Assembly: GCA_963625685.1 (NCBI GenBank)
Contig: CAVFTR010000005.1
Coordinates: forward strand, 1 to 64,000
Reading direction: 5' to 3'
DNA length: 64,000 nt
DNA from: F23-B02 sp963625685
Lineage (GTDB): Bacteria; Bacillota; Clostridia; Oscillospirales; Oscillospiraceae
The notes below the pieces were generated by a model that was not told the DNA's origin, did no database searches, and saw nothing but the letters and a program-made list of their open reading frames with translations. This document shows, piece by piece, positions 7,666-16,323 of the stretch. The position numbers and the translations under genes are program-made. The stretch's first letter is position 1, and the number at the start of each line of letters is the position of its first letter.

Positions 7666-8778
7666 ATGAGCGATTTTCACGGAATAATCTTTGCTTACGG
7701 CGCGGTTCCCGAGCTGGGCGAGCTTGTCCGCCGCCGCACGGCGTCCTCGCTTCCGTTCTGCGGAAGATACAGGCTCATCGACTTTGCCCTGTCGTCTCTC
7801 ATGAACGCGGGCATACACGACGTCGGCGTCATCATGCGCCGCGACTATCAGTCGCTCCTTGACCACCTCGCCAGCGGCAAGGACTGGGACATGGGCCGCA
7901 GGATAGGCGGACTGCGCATGCTGCCGCCCTTCGGCCTGCCCGAGTATCACAGAGGCGACTACAACGGCACGATCGAGGCGCTCAACGCCGTGTCGACCTA
8001 TATAAACGACATAAGCGCAAGGTATATCGTCATGATGCACGGCAACACCGCGGCCAATATAGACCTGCGCGGGGCCATACGCAGCCACATCGCCTCCGGC
8101 GCGGAGATAAGCGCCATATGCACGGAGGAGACTCCCGACTACAAGCACCACCGCTATATCGTCGACCCCGACGGCTTTGCACGCGGCATGATATTCAACC
8201 AGACCGCCGCGGGAGAGGGAGCGGCCTCGCTCGAGGCGTATATAATATCAAAGCAGCTGCTGCTCGATATGATGAGCTCCTGCGCGGCGTCCAACCGCTA
8301 TCACTTCCACCGCGACGCGATAGCAGACTACCTCGCCTCCGGCGGAAAGGTCAACGTCTGCTTCCACCGCGGCTACGGAAAGCGCATCATGAGCACCGAG
8401 GCCTATTACAGGGCCAGCATGGATATGCTCCGCGCGGAAAAGCGCGCCGAGCTCTTCCCGCCGGAGCGGCCCGTGCGCACGAAGACCCACGAGGACGTAA
8501 GCACCTATTACGCCGAGGGCTCTGGCGCGAAAAACAGCCTCGTCGCCGACGGCTGCATAATAGAGGGCGAGATCGAAGACTGCATCGTATCCTCCGACGT
8601 GCGCATACACAGAGGCGCGAAGCTCTCCGGCTGCGTGCTCATGCGCGGAACGGAGATAGGCGAGGGCGTTATCATGAAAAACGTCGTTGCCGACAAGCTT
8701 TCGAGCGTCTCGCCCTTCCAGACAATAATGGGCAGCGAAAAGCTGCCGGTAGTGCTCCCGAAGGGCACAAAGATATAA
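7666..8778 (+). CDS. glgD: GlgD subunit of ADP-glucose pyrophosphorylase
   Basis: The 370-residue paralogue of GlgC lacks the GGxGxR pyrophosphorylase loop: its start IIFAYGAVPELGELVRRRT replaces AMLLAGGQGSRL. It keeps the acceptor-type segment SLPFCGRYRLIDFALSSLMN and the C-terminal beta-helix (SGAKNSLVADGCIIEG). This is typical of Firmicute GlgD, a regulatory or enhancing subunit of GlgC. The gene lies between glgC and glgP, with 2- and 16-base gaps, so the three are one operon. Confidence 0.93.
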   Translation: MSDFHGIIFAYGAVPELGELVRRRTASSLPFCGRYRLIDFALSSLMNAGIHDVGVIMRRDYQSLLDHLASGKDWDMGRRIGGLRMLPPFGLPEYHRGDYNGTIEALNAVSTYINDISARYIVMMHGNTAANIDLRGAIRSHIASGAEISAICTEETPDYKHHRYIVDPDGFARGMIFNQTAAGEGAASLEAYIISKQLLLDMMSSCAASNRYHFHRDAIADYLASGGKVNVCFHRGYGKRIMSTEAYYRASMDMLRAEKRAELFPPERPVRTKTHEDVSTYYAEGSGAKNSLVADGCIIEGEIEDCIVSSDVRIHRGAKLSGCVLMRGTEIGEGVIMKNVVADKLSSVSPFQTIMGSEKLPVVLPKGTKI

Positions 8779-8794
8779 GGAGTCAAGCAAATAT

Positions 8795-11203
8795 ATGTTC
8801 ACAAGCCAGATCTCACGCGACGAGGTGCGCAGCGCCATAGAGGATAAGCTCTGCGCGCACTTCGCCGTAACAGCAAAGACCGCGACCGACGACCAGGTGT
8901 TTCAGGCAAGCGCCATCGTCATACGCGAGATAATGAGCAGGCTGCTCGCCGCCGAGAAATCAAGCTGCCCCGTGCGCGAGGTGCACTATCTGTCCATGGA
9001 ATTTCTCATGGGCCGCAGCCTCATGAAAAACGCCTTCAACCTCGGCATAGCCGATGCGCTCACAGGAGCGCTGAGCGACCTCGGCCGCAGCGCCCCGGAT
9101 ATATTCGAGGCGGAAAACGACGCGGGCCTCGGCAACGGCGGCCTGGGCAGGCTCGCGGCCTGCTATATGGATTCGCTCGCGACGCTCGGTATTCCGGCAA
9201 CGGGCTACTCGCTGTGCTACGAGCTGGGCATCTTCCGCCAGAAGATCGTCGACGGCAGGCAGACCGAGGTGGCAGACGACTGGCGCTCGGCGGCCGAAAG
9301 CTGGCTGGTATCGCGCAACGACGAGGCCGTCGAGGTCCGCTTCGGAGGAACGATCTCCCCGAGATGGGACAGCTTCGGCAGATATCACGCCGAGCACACG
9401 GGCTATCAGACCGTCACCGCTGTTCCGCGCGACATGCTCATAGCCGGCTATGGCGGAAAAGCGGTCAACATCCTGCGCCTGTGGGACGCGAGGAGCACGA
9501 GCGCGCTGGATATGTACCTGTTCTCCGAGGGCGAATATGTAAAAAGCCTCGAGCAGCGCACGATGAGCGAGGTCATCACCAAGGTGCTCTATCCCGCGGA
9601 CGACCACATCGAGGGCAAGACCCTGCGCCTTAAGCAGCAGTATTTCTTCCTCTCGGCCACGGCGCAGTCTATCATAAAGACCCATATGAAGCGCTTCGGC
9701 GATATAAAGAGCTTTTCAAAGCACCACGCGATACAGATAAACGACACGCACCCGGCGCTCGTCATCCCCGAGCTCATGCGCATCATGATGGACGATCACG
9801 GCATGGGCTGGGACGAGGCCTGGGAGCAGGTGAGCGCCTCGGTCGCGTACACCAACCACACCGTCATGAGCGAGGCGCTCGAAAAATGGCCGCAGGAGCT
9901 CGTGCAGACGCTGCTGCCCCGCGTGTGGGAGATACTGTGCGAGATAAACCGCCGCTGGTGCGAGTATCTTGTGGAGAGCTTCGGCAGCAGCGAAAAGGTC
10001 GGCCGGAACCTCATCATCCGCGACGGACAGGTACACATGGCAAACCTCTGCCTTGCGGCCTGCTATAAGATAAACGGCGTCTCCGGCCTGCACGGCGAGA
10101 TACTGAAGACAGAGCTCTTCAGAGACGTCTGCCAGCTCCGCCCCGAGCGCTTTACCTACGTCACAAACGGCATCGACCACCGCCGCTGGCTCGCGCAGAT
10201 AAATCCGCGCCTGCACGGCCTGGTAAGCGAGCTTTTAGAGGGCGACGAGTACCTCACGAGGCCCGAAAAGCTCACGGGACTGCTCGACTACGCCGAAAAC
10301 GTTGACGTTCAGCGCCGCGTCAACGAGATAAAGCGCCTGAACAAATACGATTTTGCAAGGTTTCTCGCGAAAAACGACGGCTTTGCCCTCGACCCCGACG
10401 CGATACTCGACGTTCAGGTAAAGCGCCTGCACGAGTACAAGCGCCAGCTGCTGTGCGCGATGCTCATAACGCGCCTGCAGATGCAGCTGCACGAGGACCC
10501 CAACGCCGATTTCACGCCGCGCAGCTTCGTCTTCGGCGCAAAGGCCGCGGCGGGCTACTACACCGCGAAGCGCATCATCGAGCTCATATGCTCGCTTGCC
10601 GACGATATAAGCCGCGACCCGCTGTGCCGGGGCAGGCTCCAGGTCTGCTTCATGGAAAACTACCGCGTATCGGCGGCAGAGGCGCTCATGCCCGCCGCGC
10701 AGGTGTCCGAGCAGATATCCACGGCCGGCAAGGAGGCCTCCGGCACGGGCAACATGAAGCTCATGCTCAACGGCGCCGTGACCATCGGCACGCTCGACGG
10801 CGCGAACGTCGAGATGTACGAGCGCCTCGGCGGCAGGAACATGTTCCTGTTCGGCCTCAAGGCCGGCGAGGTGAGCTCGCTCAGGGCCTCCGGCTACGAC
10901 CCGCAGCGCTATGCGCGCGAGGATGCCGAGCTCGGCGCGGTGCTCGACAGGATAAGCCGCGGCTTTGCCGACGGCAGGAGCTACTCCGATCTCGTGTCGA
11001 ATCTGCTGTACAAGGGCGACCCGTATATGCTCTGCGCGGATTACCGCGATTACGTCGATACCCACGACAGGCTCTACTCGGTCATATCCGACCCGGCAGA
11101 GCGCGCAAGACTGTCGATCACAAATACTGCCGAGGCCGGCATATTCGCCGCCGACCGTGCGATAAGAGAATATGCGGAGGGCATATGGAGAATAAGACTG
11201 TAG
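8795..11203 (+). CDS. glgP: glycogen/maltodextrin phosphorylase
   Basis: It degrades alpha-1,4-glucan with phosphate to give glucose 1-phosphate, using pyridoxal phosphate. The 802 residues match the family length. Recognisable are YLSMEFLMGRSL, the GLGNGGLGRLAACYMDS loop, INDTHPAL, the KRLHEYKRQLL region and the PLP-lysine motif ASGTGNMKLMLNGA (about 648-661). It lies 16 bases after glgD and its last 19 bases overlap the start of the pfkB gene, so synthesis subunits, degradation and a kinase share one transcript. Confidence 0.95.
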   Translation: MFTSQISRDEVRSAIEDKLCAHFAVTAKTATDDQVFQASAIVIREIMSRLLAAEKSSCPVREVHYLSMEFLMGRSLMKNAFNLGIADALTGALSDLGRSAPDIFEAENDAGLGNGGLGRLAACYMDSLATLGIPATGYSLCYELGIFRQKIVDGRQTEVADDWRSAAESWLVSRNDEAVEVRFGGTISPRWDSFGRYHAEHTGYQTVTAVPRDMLIAGYGGKAVNILRLWDARSTSALDMYLFSEGEYVKSLEQRTMSEVITKVLYPADDHIEGKTLRLKQQYFFLSATAQSIIKTHMKRFGDIKSFSKHHAIQINDTHPALVIPELMRIMMDDHGMGWDEAWEQVSASVAYTNHTVMSEALEKWPQELVQTLLPRVWEILCEINRRWCEYLVESFGSSEKVGRNLIIRDGQVHMANLCLAACYKINGVSGLHGEILKTELFRDVCQLRPERFTYVTNGIDHRRWLAQINPRLHGLVSELLEGDEYLTRPEKLTGLLDYAENVDVQRRVNEIKRLNKYDFARFLAKNDGFALDPDAILDVQVKRLHEYKRQLLCAMLITRLQMQLHEDPNADFTPRSFVFGAKAAAGYYTAKRIIELICSLADDISRDPLCRGRLQVCFMENYRVSAAEALMPAAQVSEQISTAGKEASGTGNMKLMLNGAVTIGTLDGANVEMYERLGGRNMFLFGLKAGEVSSLRASGYDPQRYAREDAELGAVLDRISRGFADGRSYSDLVSNLLYKGDPYMLCADYRDYVDTHDRLYSVISDPAERARLSITNTAEAGIFAADRAIREYAEGIWRIRL

Positions 11204-12072
11204 TAGTTATAGGCGCGGTGAACATGGATATATGCGGCCGGCCGGACAAGGCGCCGCGTCTGCATGATTCAAATCCCGGAACGGTCACATTCAGTGCGGG
11301 CGGCGTCGGCCGGAATATTGCCCATAACCTCTGCCTGCTCGGCCTGAACGTCAAGTTCATCGCCGCCATCGGCGACGACGTTTACGGAGACAGCGTGTAT
11401 GAAGGCTGCGTAAGGCTCGGCATGGATATGCACCTGAGCCGCCGCATGAGCGGAGGCAGGACCTCGAGCTATCTCTACGTAACCGACGAAAACGGCGACA
11501 TGCTCATCGGCGTGAGCGATACGGACATATCCGCGAGCATAACGCCCGAGTACCTCAAGGCGCATATAAAAGAGATAAACTCCGCCGACGCCGTCGTTTT
11601 CGACGCAAATCTCACGCGCGAGACCGTCACGTGGATAGCCGAAAACGTCACCGCGCCCCTGTACGCAGACCCCGTGTCGGCCGCCAAGGCCGAGCGACTG
11701 AGACCGGCTCTCGGGAAACTCACCGCCTTCAAGCCCAACGAATTTGAGGCAAAGAGCATGACGGGGGAGAGCACCTCGCTGTTTGCGGCGGAGGCGCTGC
11801 TGCGCGAGGGCGTAAAAAAGGTCTTCGTATCCCTCGGCGGCGACGGCATAGTCGCGGCCTCGGACGGCGAGATAATAAAGCTTCCCTGCGAAACGACGGA
11901 TATCGTAAACTGCACCGGCTGCGGCGACGCCGCCACGGCGGCGATAATCTGGGCGGGCGTGAACGGCCTGGGCATAGTCGAGAGCGCATCTGCCGCCATG
12001 AAGGCCGCCGCCATGTGCGCGGCCTGCGCCGAGACGATAAACCCCGAGCTCTGTCCCGAGCTTATAAGCTGA
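11185..12072 (+). CDS. PfkB-family sugar/nucleoside kinase (pseudouridine-kinase-like)
   Basis: The 295-residue ribokinase-fold kinase starts with GAVNMDICGRP and carries SAGGVGRNIAHNLCLLG (about 34-50), a pattern close to pseudouridine kinases (PsuK). The phosphate-binding loop near residue 250 reads TGCGDAATA where most family members have GAGDAF; the catalytic Asp is kept. The start ATG at 11185 lies inside the end of glgP. There is no adjacent psuG (pseudouridine glycosidase), so the substrate is an inference. A strong terminator follows, making this the last gene of the glg operon. Confidence 0.8.
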   Translation: MENKTVVVIGAVNMDICGRPDKAPRLHDSNPGTVTFSAGGVGRNIAHNLCLLGLNVKFIAAIGDDVYGDSVYEGCVRLGMDMHLSRRMSGGRTSSYLYVTDENGDMLIGVSDTDISASITPEYLKAHIKEINSADAVVFDANLTRETVTWIAENVTAPLYADPVSAAKAERLRPALGKLTAFKPNEFEAKSMTGESTSLFAAEALLREGVKKVFVSLGGDGIVAASDGEIIKLPCETTDIVNCTGCGDAATAAIIWAGVNGLGIVESASAAMKAAAMCAACAETINPELCPELIS

Positions 12073-12083
12073 TACGGATCATG

Positions 12084-12119
12084 AAAATATTTGCACTAAT
12101 ATAGTGCAAATATTTTTTT
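12084..12119 (+). terminator. rho-independent terminator of the glg operon
   Basis: AAATATTTGCACTA (12085-12098) pairs with TAGTGCAAATATTT (12102-12115) around a 3-base loop, followed by T residues. Confidence 0.92.
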
Positions 12120-12201
12120 ATGTAAACCACACGATGCGCCAGACTTTGCGCGGCGGCGGGTGTAAATTCTCTGTATACTACGGTGTATAGGAGGAACACT
12201 T

Positions 12202-13014
12202 ATGCAAGCGACAAAGCTGCGCCCCGGGACAAGGCGGGGCGGCGTTATATGGCTGCCGGTCGATGAGCTTGAGCCCAGCCCCGTGCAGCCGCGAAAAAAT
12301 TTCCCCGACGGAGAGCTTCAAGAGCTATCCGAGAGCATAGCCCAGTACGGCGTTTTGAATCCCCTGACCGTGAGGCTGCGCGATGACTGCTACGAGCTCG
12401 TCGCCGGCGAGCGGCGGCTGAGAGCGGCGCGCCTTGCGGGGCTGTACGACGTGCCCTGCATCCTGCTCGACGTTAGCCTCGAGGATGCTAGCCTTATCGC
12501 GCTCGTGGAGAATCTCCAGCGGCGCGACCTCGATTTCATCGAGGAGGCAAACGGCCTGAGCCAGCTGATAAAGCTCTTCGGCATGAGCCAGGAGGAGGCC
12601 GCGCGCAGGATAGGCAAGTCGCAGTCGGCGGTAGCCAACAAGCTGCGGCTTTTAAAGCTGCCGGAGGACGTGCTGCACGCTCTGCGCGCGGGCGGACTTA
12701 CCGAGCGCCACGGCAGGGCCCTGCTGCGCCTGCCGGACGAGAGCGCCCAGCGCATGGCCCTCGAGCATATCACGGCGCACGACCTCAACGTCGCCTCGAC
12801 CGACGCGTACATCGAAACGCTCCTGCGCGAGCCGGAGGGAAAGCCGGAGGCGAGGCGGACCTTCATCATGAAGGACGTGCGCGTTTTCGTAAACACCATC
12901 CTGCACGGGCTCGACCTGATGAAGCAGGGCGGCATCGCCGCCGGCATGAGGCGCGAGGAGACCGACAGGGAGCTCATCCTGACCATCTCCATCCCAAAGG
13001 GAAAAGCGGAATAA
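12202..13014 (+). CDS. noc: Noc-like ParB-family nucleoid occlusion/partition protein
   Basis: The 270-residue protein has the ParB N-terminal CTPase domain with PVDELEPSPVQPRKNF (about 19-34) and the CTP/DNA-clamp motif VAGERRLRAARLAGL (about 73-87), then a helix-turn-helix region (MSQEEAARRIGKSQSAVANKLRLLKLP). Its C-terminal part contains DVRVFVNTILHGLDLMKQGG, which resembles the Noc C-terminal domain more than Spo0J. Noc binds CTP and DNA near the membrane and blocks division over the chromosome. It stands alone between two hairpins, away from gidB or parAB, so chromosomal position does not settle Noc versus Spo0J. Confidence 0.8.
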   Translation: MQATKLRPGTRRGGVIWLPVDELEPSPVQPRKNFPDGELQELSESIAQYGVLNPLTVRLRDDCYELVAGERRLRAARLAGLYDVPCILLDVSLEDASLIALVENLQRRDLDFIEEANGLSQLIKLFGMSQEEAARRIGKSQSAVANKLRLLKLPEDVLHALRAGGLTERHGRALLRLPDESAQRMALEHITAHDLNVASTDAYIETLLREPEGKPEARRTFIMKDVRVFVNTILHGLDLMKQGGIAAGMRREETDRELILTISIPKGKAE

Positions 13015-13028
13015 TAGGACATACATAT

Positions 13029-13060
13029 ACCGCCGTATGATGTATACGACGGTATTTTGA
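13029..13060 (+). terminator. hairpin with T-run after noc
   Basis: ATACCGCCGTAT (13029-13040) pairs with ATACGACGGTAT (13046-13057), one mismatch, and is followed by TTTT. It separates noc from the ymxH-like gene and may be partial. Confidence 0.65.
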
Positions 13061-13076
13061 TGTTGGAGGCGCAGAA

Positions 13077-13376
13077 ATGATAAGCTATTTTTCCGAGCTG
13101 AGATACAAGGAGGTCATCGACGTACACACGGGCAGACGCCTCGGCTATGTCTGCGACGCGGAGCTCGACGAGGCGGAGGGACGGCTGCTCTCGCTCATAA
13201 CGCCGGGAAAGGCGAAGTTTTTCGGCCTTTTCGGCAGGGAGGACGACTATATCCTGCCATGGAAATGCATAGTGCGCATCGGCGGAGACATCATCCTCGT
13301 CGAGACCGCTGACGATCAGCCGCGCCGCCGCAGAAAAAAAGAAAAAATTTTCGATAAAATAGGAAAAAACTATTGA
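13077..13376 (+). CDS. ymxH: YlmC/YmxH-family sporulation protein (PRC-barrel)
   Basis: The 99-residue protein has the PRC-barrel pattern RYKEVIDVHTGRRLGYVCD then LLSLITPGKAKFFGLFGRE and DDYILPWKCIVRIGGDIILV, typical of the YlmC/YmxH family in spore-formers. Its lysine/arginine-rich tail (RRRRKKEKIFDKIGK) is unusual in length and basic. The biochemical role in sporulation is not defined for the family. The rpsB promoter overlaps its stop codon. Confidence 0.85.
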   Translation: MISYFSELRYKEVIDVHTGRRLGYVCDAELDEAEGRLLSLITPGKAKFFGLFGREDDYILPWKCIVRIGGDIILVETADDQPRRRRKKEKIFDKIGKNY

Positions 13377-13401
13377 AATAGCGATATAATTTTGGTACAA
13401 T
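13373..13401 (+). promoter_or_regulatory. rpsB-tsf promoter
   Basis: TTGAAA (13373-13378), a 17-base spacer and TACAAT (13396-13401). The 100-base leader to rpsB is GC-rich and could fold, a place where S2 feedback leaders are known in bacteria; no specific motif is identifiable by eye. Confidence 0.8.
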
Positions 13402-13503
13402 ATCAAGGCATTTCGCACGGGCACGGACTTTTCCGCATGTGACTACGGTTTGTGGAGAGGGAGGATGTGTCCGGAGGAAAAAACAAATCAGGAGGAAAAA
13501 CAA

Positions 13504-14247
13504 ATGTCAGTAGTATCAATGAAGCAGCTGCTGGAAGCCGGTGTCCACTTCGGCCACCAGACCCGCCGCTGGAACCCCAAGATGGCCGAGTACATCTACA
13601 TGGAGCGTAACGGCATCTACATCATCGACCTTCAGAAGACCGTCAAGAAGCTCGAGGAGGCCTACAACTTCGTGCGCGACGTCGCGGCAAACGGCCAGAG
13701 CATCCTGTTCGTCGGCACCAAGAAGCAGGCGGCTGAGGCGGTCAAGGAAGAGGCTTCCCGCGTAGGCATGTACTATGTCAACGCACGCTGGCTCGGCGGC
13801 ATGCTCACCAACTTCAAGACCATGCGCACCCGTATCGACCGTCTTGCACAGCTCAAGAAGATGCAGGAGGACGGCACCTTCGATATGCTTCCCAAGAAGG
13901 AAGTCATGAAGCACATGGGCGAGATGGAGAAGCTCGAGAAGTACCTCGGCGGCGTCAAGGAAATGAAGAAGCTCCCCGGCGCAATGTTCGTCGTTGACCC
14001 CCGCAAGGAGCACAACGCCATCGCAGAGGCCCGCAAGCTGCACATCCCCATCGTCGCTATCGTCGACACCAACTGCGACCCCGATGAGGTCGATTACGTT
14101 ATCCCCGCAAACGACGACGCTATCCGCGCCATCCGTCTGATCGCCTCCACCATGGCAAACGCCGTTCAGGAGGGCCGTCAGGGCGCCGACGCCGAGGCCG
14201 AGGAGACCATGGCTGCGGCCGAGGCCGAGAAGGTCGAGGAAGAATGA
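13504..14247 (+). CDS. rpsB: 30S ribosomal protein S2
   Basis: The 247-residue protein begins SVVSMKQLLEAGVHFGHQTR and includes RWNPKMAEYIYMERNGIYII and FVVDPRKEHNAIAEARKLHIP, diagnostic for S2. The true start is the ATG at 13504 after CAGGAGGAAAAACAA; an upstream in-frame ATG at 13450 would add 18 residues (starting MWRGRMCPEEK) not seen in S2. It is followed by tsf, the usual order. The tail is acidic (AEAEETMAAAEAEKVEEE), a common extension in Firmicutes. Confidence 0.97.
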   Translation: MSVVSMKQLLEAGVHFGHQTRRWNPKMAEYIYMERNGIYIIDLQKTVKKLEEAYNFVRDVAANGQSILFVGTKKQAAEAVKEEASRVGMYYVNARWLGGMLTNFKTMRTRIDRLAQLKKMQEDGTFDMLPKKEVMKHMGEMEKLEKYLGGVKEMKKLPGAMFVVDPRKEHNAIAEARKLHIPIVAIVDTNCDPDEVDYVIPANDDAIRAIRLIASTMANAVQEGRQGADAEAEETMAAAEAEKVEEE

Positions 14248-14252
14248 TCAAT

Positions 14253-14275
14253 AAGGGAGCCCCGCAGCTCCCTTT
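14253..14275 (+). terminator. intercistronic attenuator-like hairpin between rpsB and tsf
   Basis: AAGGGAGC (14253-14260) pairs with GCTCCCTT (14267-14274), with a short T stretch. Because tsf follows without another visible promoter, partial termination would lower EF-Ts relative to S2. Confidence 0.55.
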
Positions 14276-14301
14276 CTTAAATACAGTAGGAGGAAAAAGT
14301 A

Positions 14302-15237
14302 ATGGCATTTACAGCACAGGACGTAAAAACTCTCCGTGAGATGACCGGCGTCGGCATGATGGACTGCAAAAAGGCACTGTCCGAGTGCGACGGCGATATG
14401 GATAAGGCCGTTGAGTATCTTCGTGAGAAGGGCCTCGCAAAGGCGGCAAAGAAGGCCGGCCGCATAGCGGCCGAGGGCATGGCATACGCAGCCGTCTGCC
14501 CCGAGTGCGGCGTGGGCGCCGTGGTCGAGGTCAACTGCGAGACCGACTTCTGCGCAAAGAGCGACCCGTTCGTCGCCTTCGTCAAGGATATCTGCACCGT
14601 CGTTCTGAAGGACGACCCCGCGGACATCGAAGCGCTCCAGCAGTGCAAGTACCCCAACAGCGAGCTGACCGTAGCCGAGACCATGCCCGAGAAGGTCATG
14701 TCCATCGGTGAGAACCTCCAGCTCCGCCGCTTTGCACGCTTCGGCGAGAACACCTCCGTCGCTTACGTCCACGCGGGCGGCAAGATCGGCGTTCTGGTAA
14801 ACCTCGCTGTCGAGGGCGGCATAGACGCTGCAGAGGTCGGCAAGAACATCGCAATGCAGATAGCGGCTCTCAATCCCCGCTTCTGGGACAAGGCTCAGGT
14901 GACCGAGGATGTGCTCGCAGAGGAGAAGAAGGTCGCGCTCGCACTTATGGACAACGACCCGAAGATGGCCTCCAAGCCCGCACAGGTCAAGGAAAAGATC
15001 GTCATGGGCAAGATGAACAAGTTCTACGAGGAAAACTGCCTCATGCAGATGGAGTTCGTGCGCGGCGACCTGTTCCAGGGCAGCGTCGAGAAGTACATCG
15101 CAGACGCGGCAAAGAAGCTCGGCGGCAGCATCAGGTTCGTGGACGCCGTCCGCTTCCAGACCGGCGAGGGCATCGAGAAGAAGGAAGAGGACTTCGCGGC
15201 CGAGGTCGCAGCCCAGATGAACATGGGCAAGAAGTGA
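14302..15237 (+). CDS. tsf: translation elongation factor Ts
   Basis: EF-Ts recharges EF-Tu with GTP. The 311-residue protein opens with the UBA-like segment VKTLREMTGVGMMDCKKALSECDGDMDKAV (two adjoining parts, VKTLREMTGVGMMDCKKAL and SECDGDMDKAV) and contains VEVNCETDFCAK, both diagnostic. The start follows AGTAGGAGGAAAAAGTA. It is cotranscribed with rpsB and ends at a strong terminator. Confidence 0.96.
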   Translation: MAFTAQDVKTLREMTGVGMMDCKKALSECDGDMDKAVEYLREKGLAKAAKKAGRIAAEGMAYAAVCPECGVGAVVEVNCETDFCAKSDPFVAFVKDICTVVLKDDPADIEALQQCKYPNSELTVAETMPEKVMSIGENLQLRRFARFGENTSVAYVHAGGKIGVLVNLAVEGGIDAAEVGKNIAMQIAALNPRFWDKAQVTEDVLAEEKKVALALMDNDPKMASKPAQVKEKIVMGKMNKFYEENCLMQMEFVRGDLFQGSVEKYIADAAKKLGGSIRFVDAVRFQTGEGIEKKEEDFAAEVAAQMNMGKK

Positions 15238-15263
15238 GTCTTCTGAGCAAAATGCAATAATAA

Positions 15264-15295
15264 AAACAGGCGGCCTGGGGGCCGCCTGTTTTTTT
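15264..15295 (+). terminator. rho-independent terminator of rpsB-tsf
   Basis: AACAGGCGGCC (15265-15275) pairs with GGCCGCCTGTT (15280-15290), followed by seven T residues. The A-run before the stem means it may also serve the convergent RpiR gene. Confidence 0.92.
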
Positions 15296-15304
15296 CGCTC
15301 CGGC

Positions 15305-16147
15305 TCATATCCCGAGGTAAAAGCCGGTGCTGAGTATCTCCTCGGTCCGCGACAGGACCTCGTGCGCCTCATCGTAGTTTTTAAGAGCCAGCTCCGCTAC
15401 GAGGTAGTTTGTAAGGCACATGGGCGCCGTGAGCGAGTTCTTGCACGAAACGCTCCTCGTCGCGCAGTTGAAGCACACGTCGCCGTAGCTGCGCACGGGA
15501 AGATCGTTGCTCGAGGTGAACAGAACGACCCTTACGCCGTGACTGCGCATCCACGCGATGATGTTTATGCCGATCTTCGAGTAGCGCGGAAAGACGTAGG
15601 CGATGCACACGTCGCCCTCGTCGGCGTTGACTATCTCCTCGGGGTAGACGAGGCCGGTCGTCTGGATAAAATGCACGTTGCGCTTTATCTCGCCCAGACG
15701 CGAGACCATGTAGTGCGCCAGCGAAAAGCTGCTGCGCATGCCGAGCACGTATATGCTCTTCGCCCCGCTTATCAGCTCGATGGCCCGGCTCAGATCGTCG
15801 GAACGGAGCCCCGCGAGCGTTTCCTGAATGTTCTTGATATCGGTCGAGAAGGCGTCGCTGAGAAGGTCGTTGCCCGCCGTGACGGCGGCGCGCTCGAGCC
15901 TGTCCGGCAGTGAGCCCTTGGTCTGTATCTCCTTTTTAATGCCGTCCTGCATCTCGGAAAAGCCGGAGTAGCCCAGCTCCCGCGCAAAGCGGATGACCGT
16001 CGTGGTGCTCACGCCTATCTTCACCGAGAGCTCCTCAAGCGTGGAAAAGGCTATCTCCTCATAGTTTTCCTCGACGTAGTTTGCCACGATCTTCTGCGAA
16101 TGGGTCAGCCTGTCGTAGGCGGCGCTCACTTTGGATGTAAACAGCAT
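15305..16147 (-). CDS. RpiR/MurR-family regulator with SIS domain
   Basis: The 280-residue protein has the RpiR-type N-terminal helix-turn-helix (SQKIVANYVEENYEEIAFST and ELSVKIGVSTTTVIRFARELGYSGF) and a C-terminal SIS (phosphosugar-binding) domain with YVLGMRSSFSLAHYMVSRLG. Members sense sugar phosphates. I place the start at 16147, after GGGAGGATCTGACT; upstream codons to 16225 are not typical. It is divergent from the GntR regulator and the catabolic island, which it may help control. A 22-bp near-palindrome overlaps its upstream region. Confidence 0.88.
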   Translation of the reverse strand: MLFTSKVSAAYDRLTHSQKIVANYVEENYEEIAFSTLEELSVKIGVSTTTVIRFARELGYSGFSEMQDGIKKEIQTKGSLPDRLERAAVTAGNDLLSDAFSTDIKNIQETLAGLRSDDLSRAIELISGAKSIYVLGMRSSFSLAHYMVSRLGEIKRNVHFIQTTGLVYPEEIVNADEGDVCIAYVFPRYSKIGINIIAWMRSHGVRVVLFTSSNDLPVRSYGDVCFNCATRSVSCKNSLTAPMCLTNYLVAELALKNYDEAHEVLSRTEEILSTGFYLGI

Positions 16148-16187
16148 AGTCAGATCCTCCCATTCATGTTCTGAATAATTCTTTGTG

Positions 16188-16209
16188 ATACACATTGTAC
16201 AATATGTAT
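16188..16209. promoter_or_regulatory. 22-bp palindromic operator candidate
   Basis: ATACACATTG and its near-perfect inverted half meet at a central TACA (ATTGTACAAT core, one mismatched pair in the arms). It lies 40-60 bases upstream of the RpiR-family start, where a repressor site would sit. Confidence 0.5.
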
Positions 16210-16253
16210 TGCCGTAATGCAACACTTAAAAAATCCCGGCCTTCAGCGAGCTC

Positions 16254-16282
16254 TTGTCAAGGGAGGGCGGCGATGCTATAAT
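16254..16282 (+). promoter_or_regulatory. GntR gene promoter
   Basis: TTGTCA (16254-16259), 17-base spacer, TATAAT (16277-16282), about 40 bases before the GntR start codon. Confidence 0.8.
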
Positions 16283-16323
16283 TAAGATCAGGAAACCGTA
16301 AATTTCACTGTGGAGGGCGAAAA

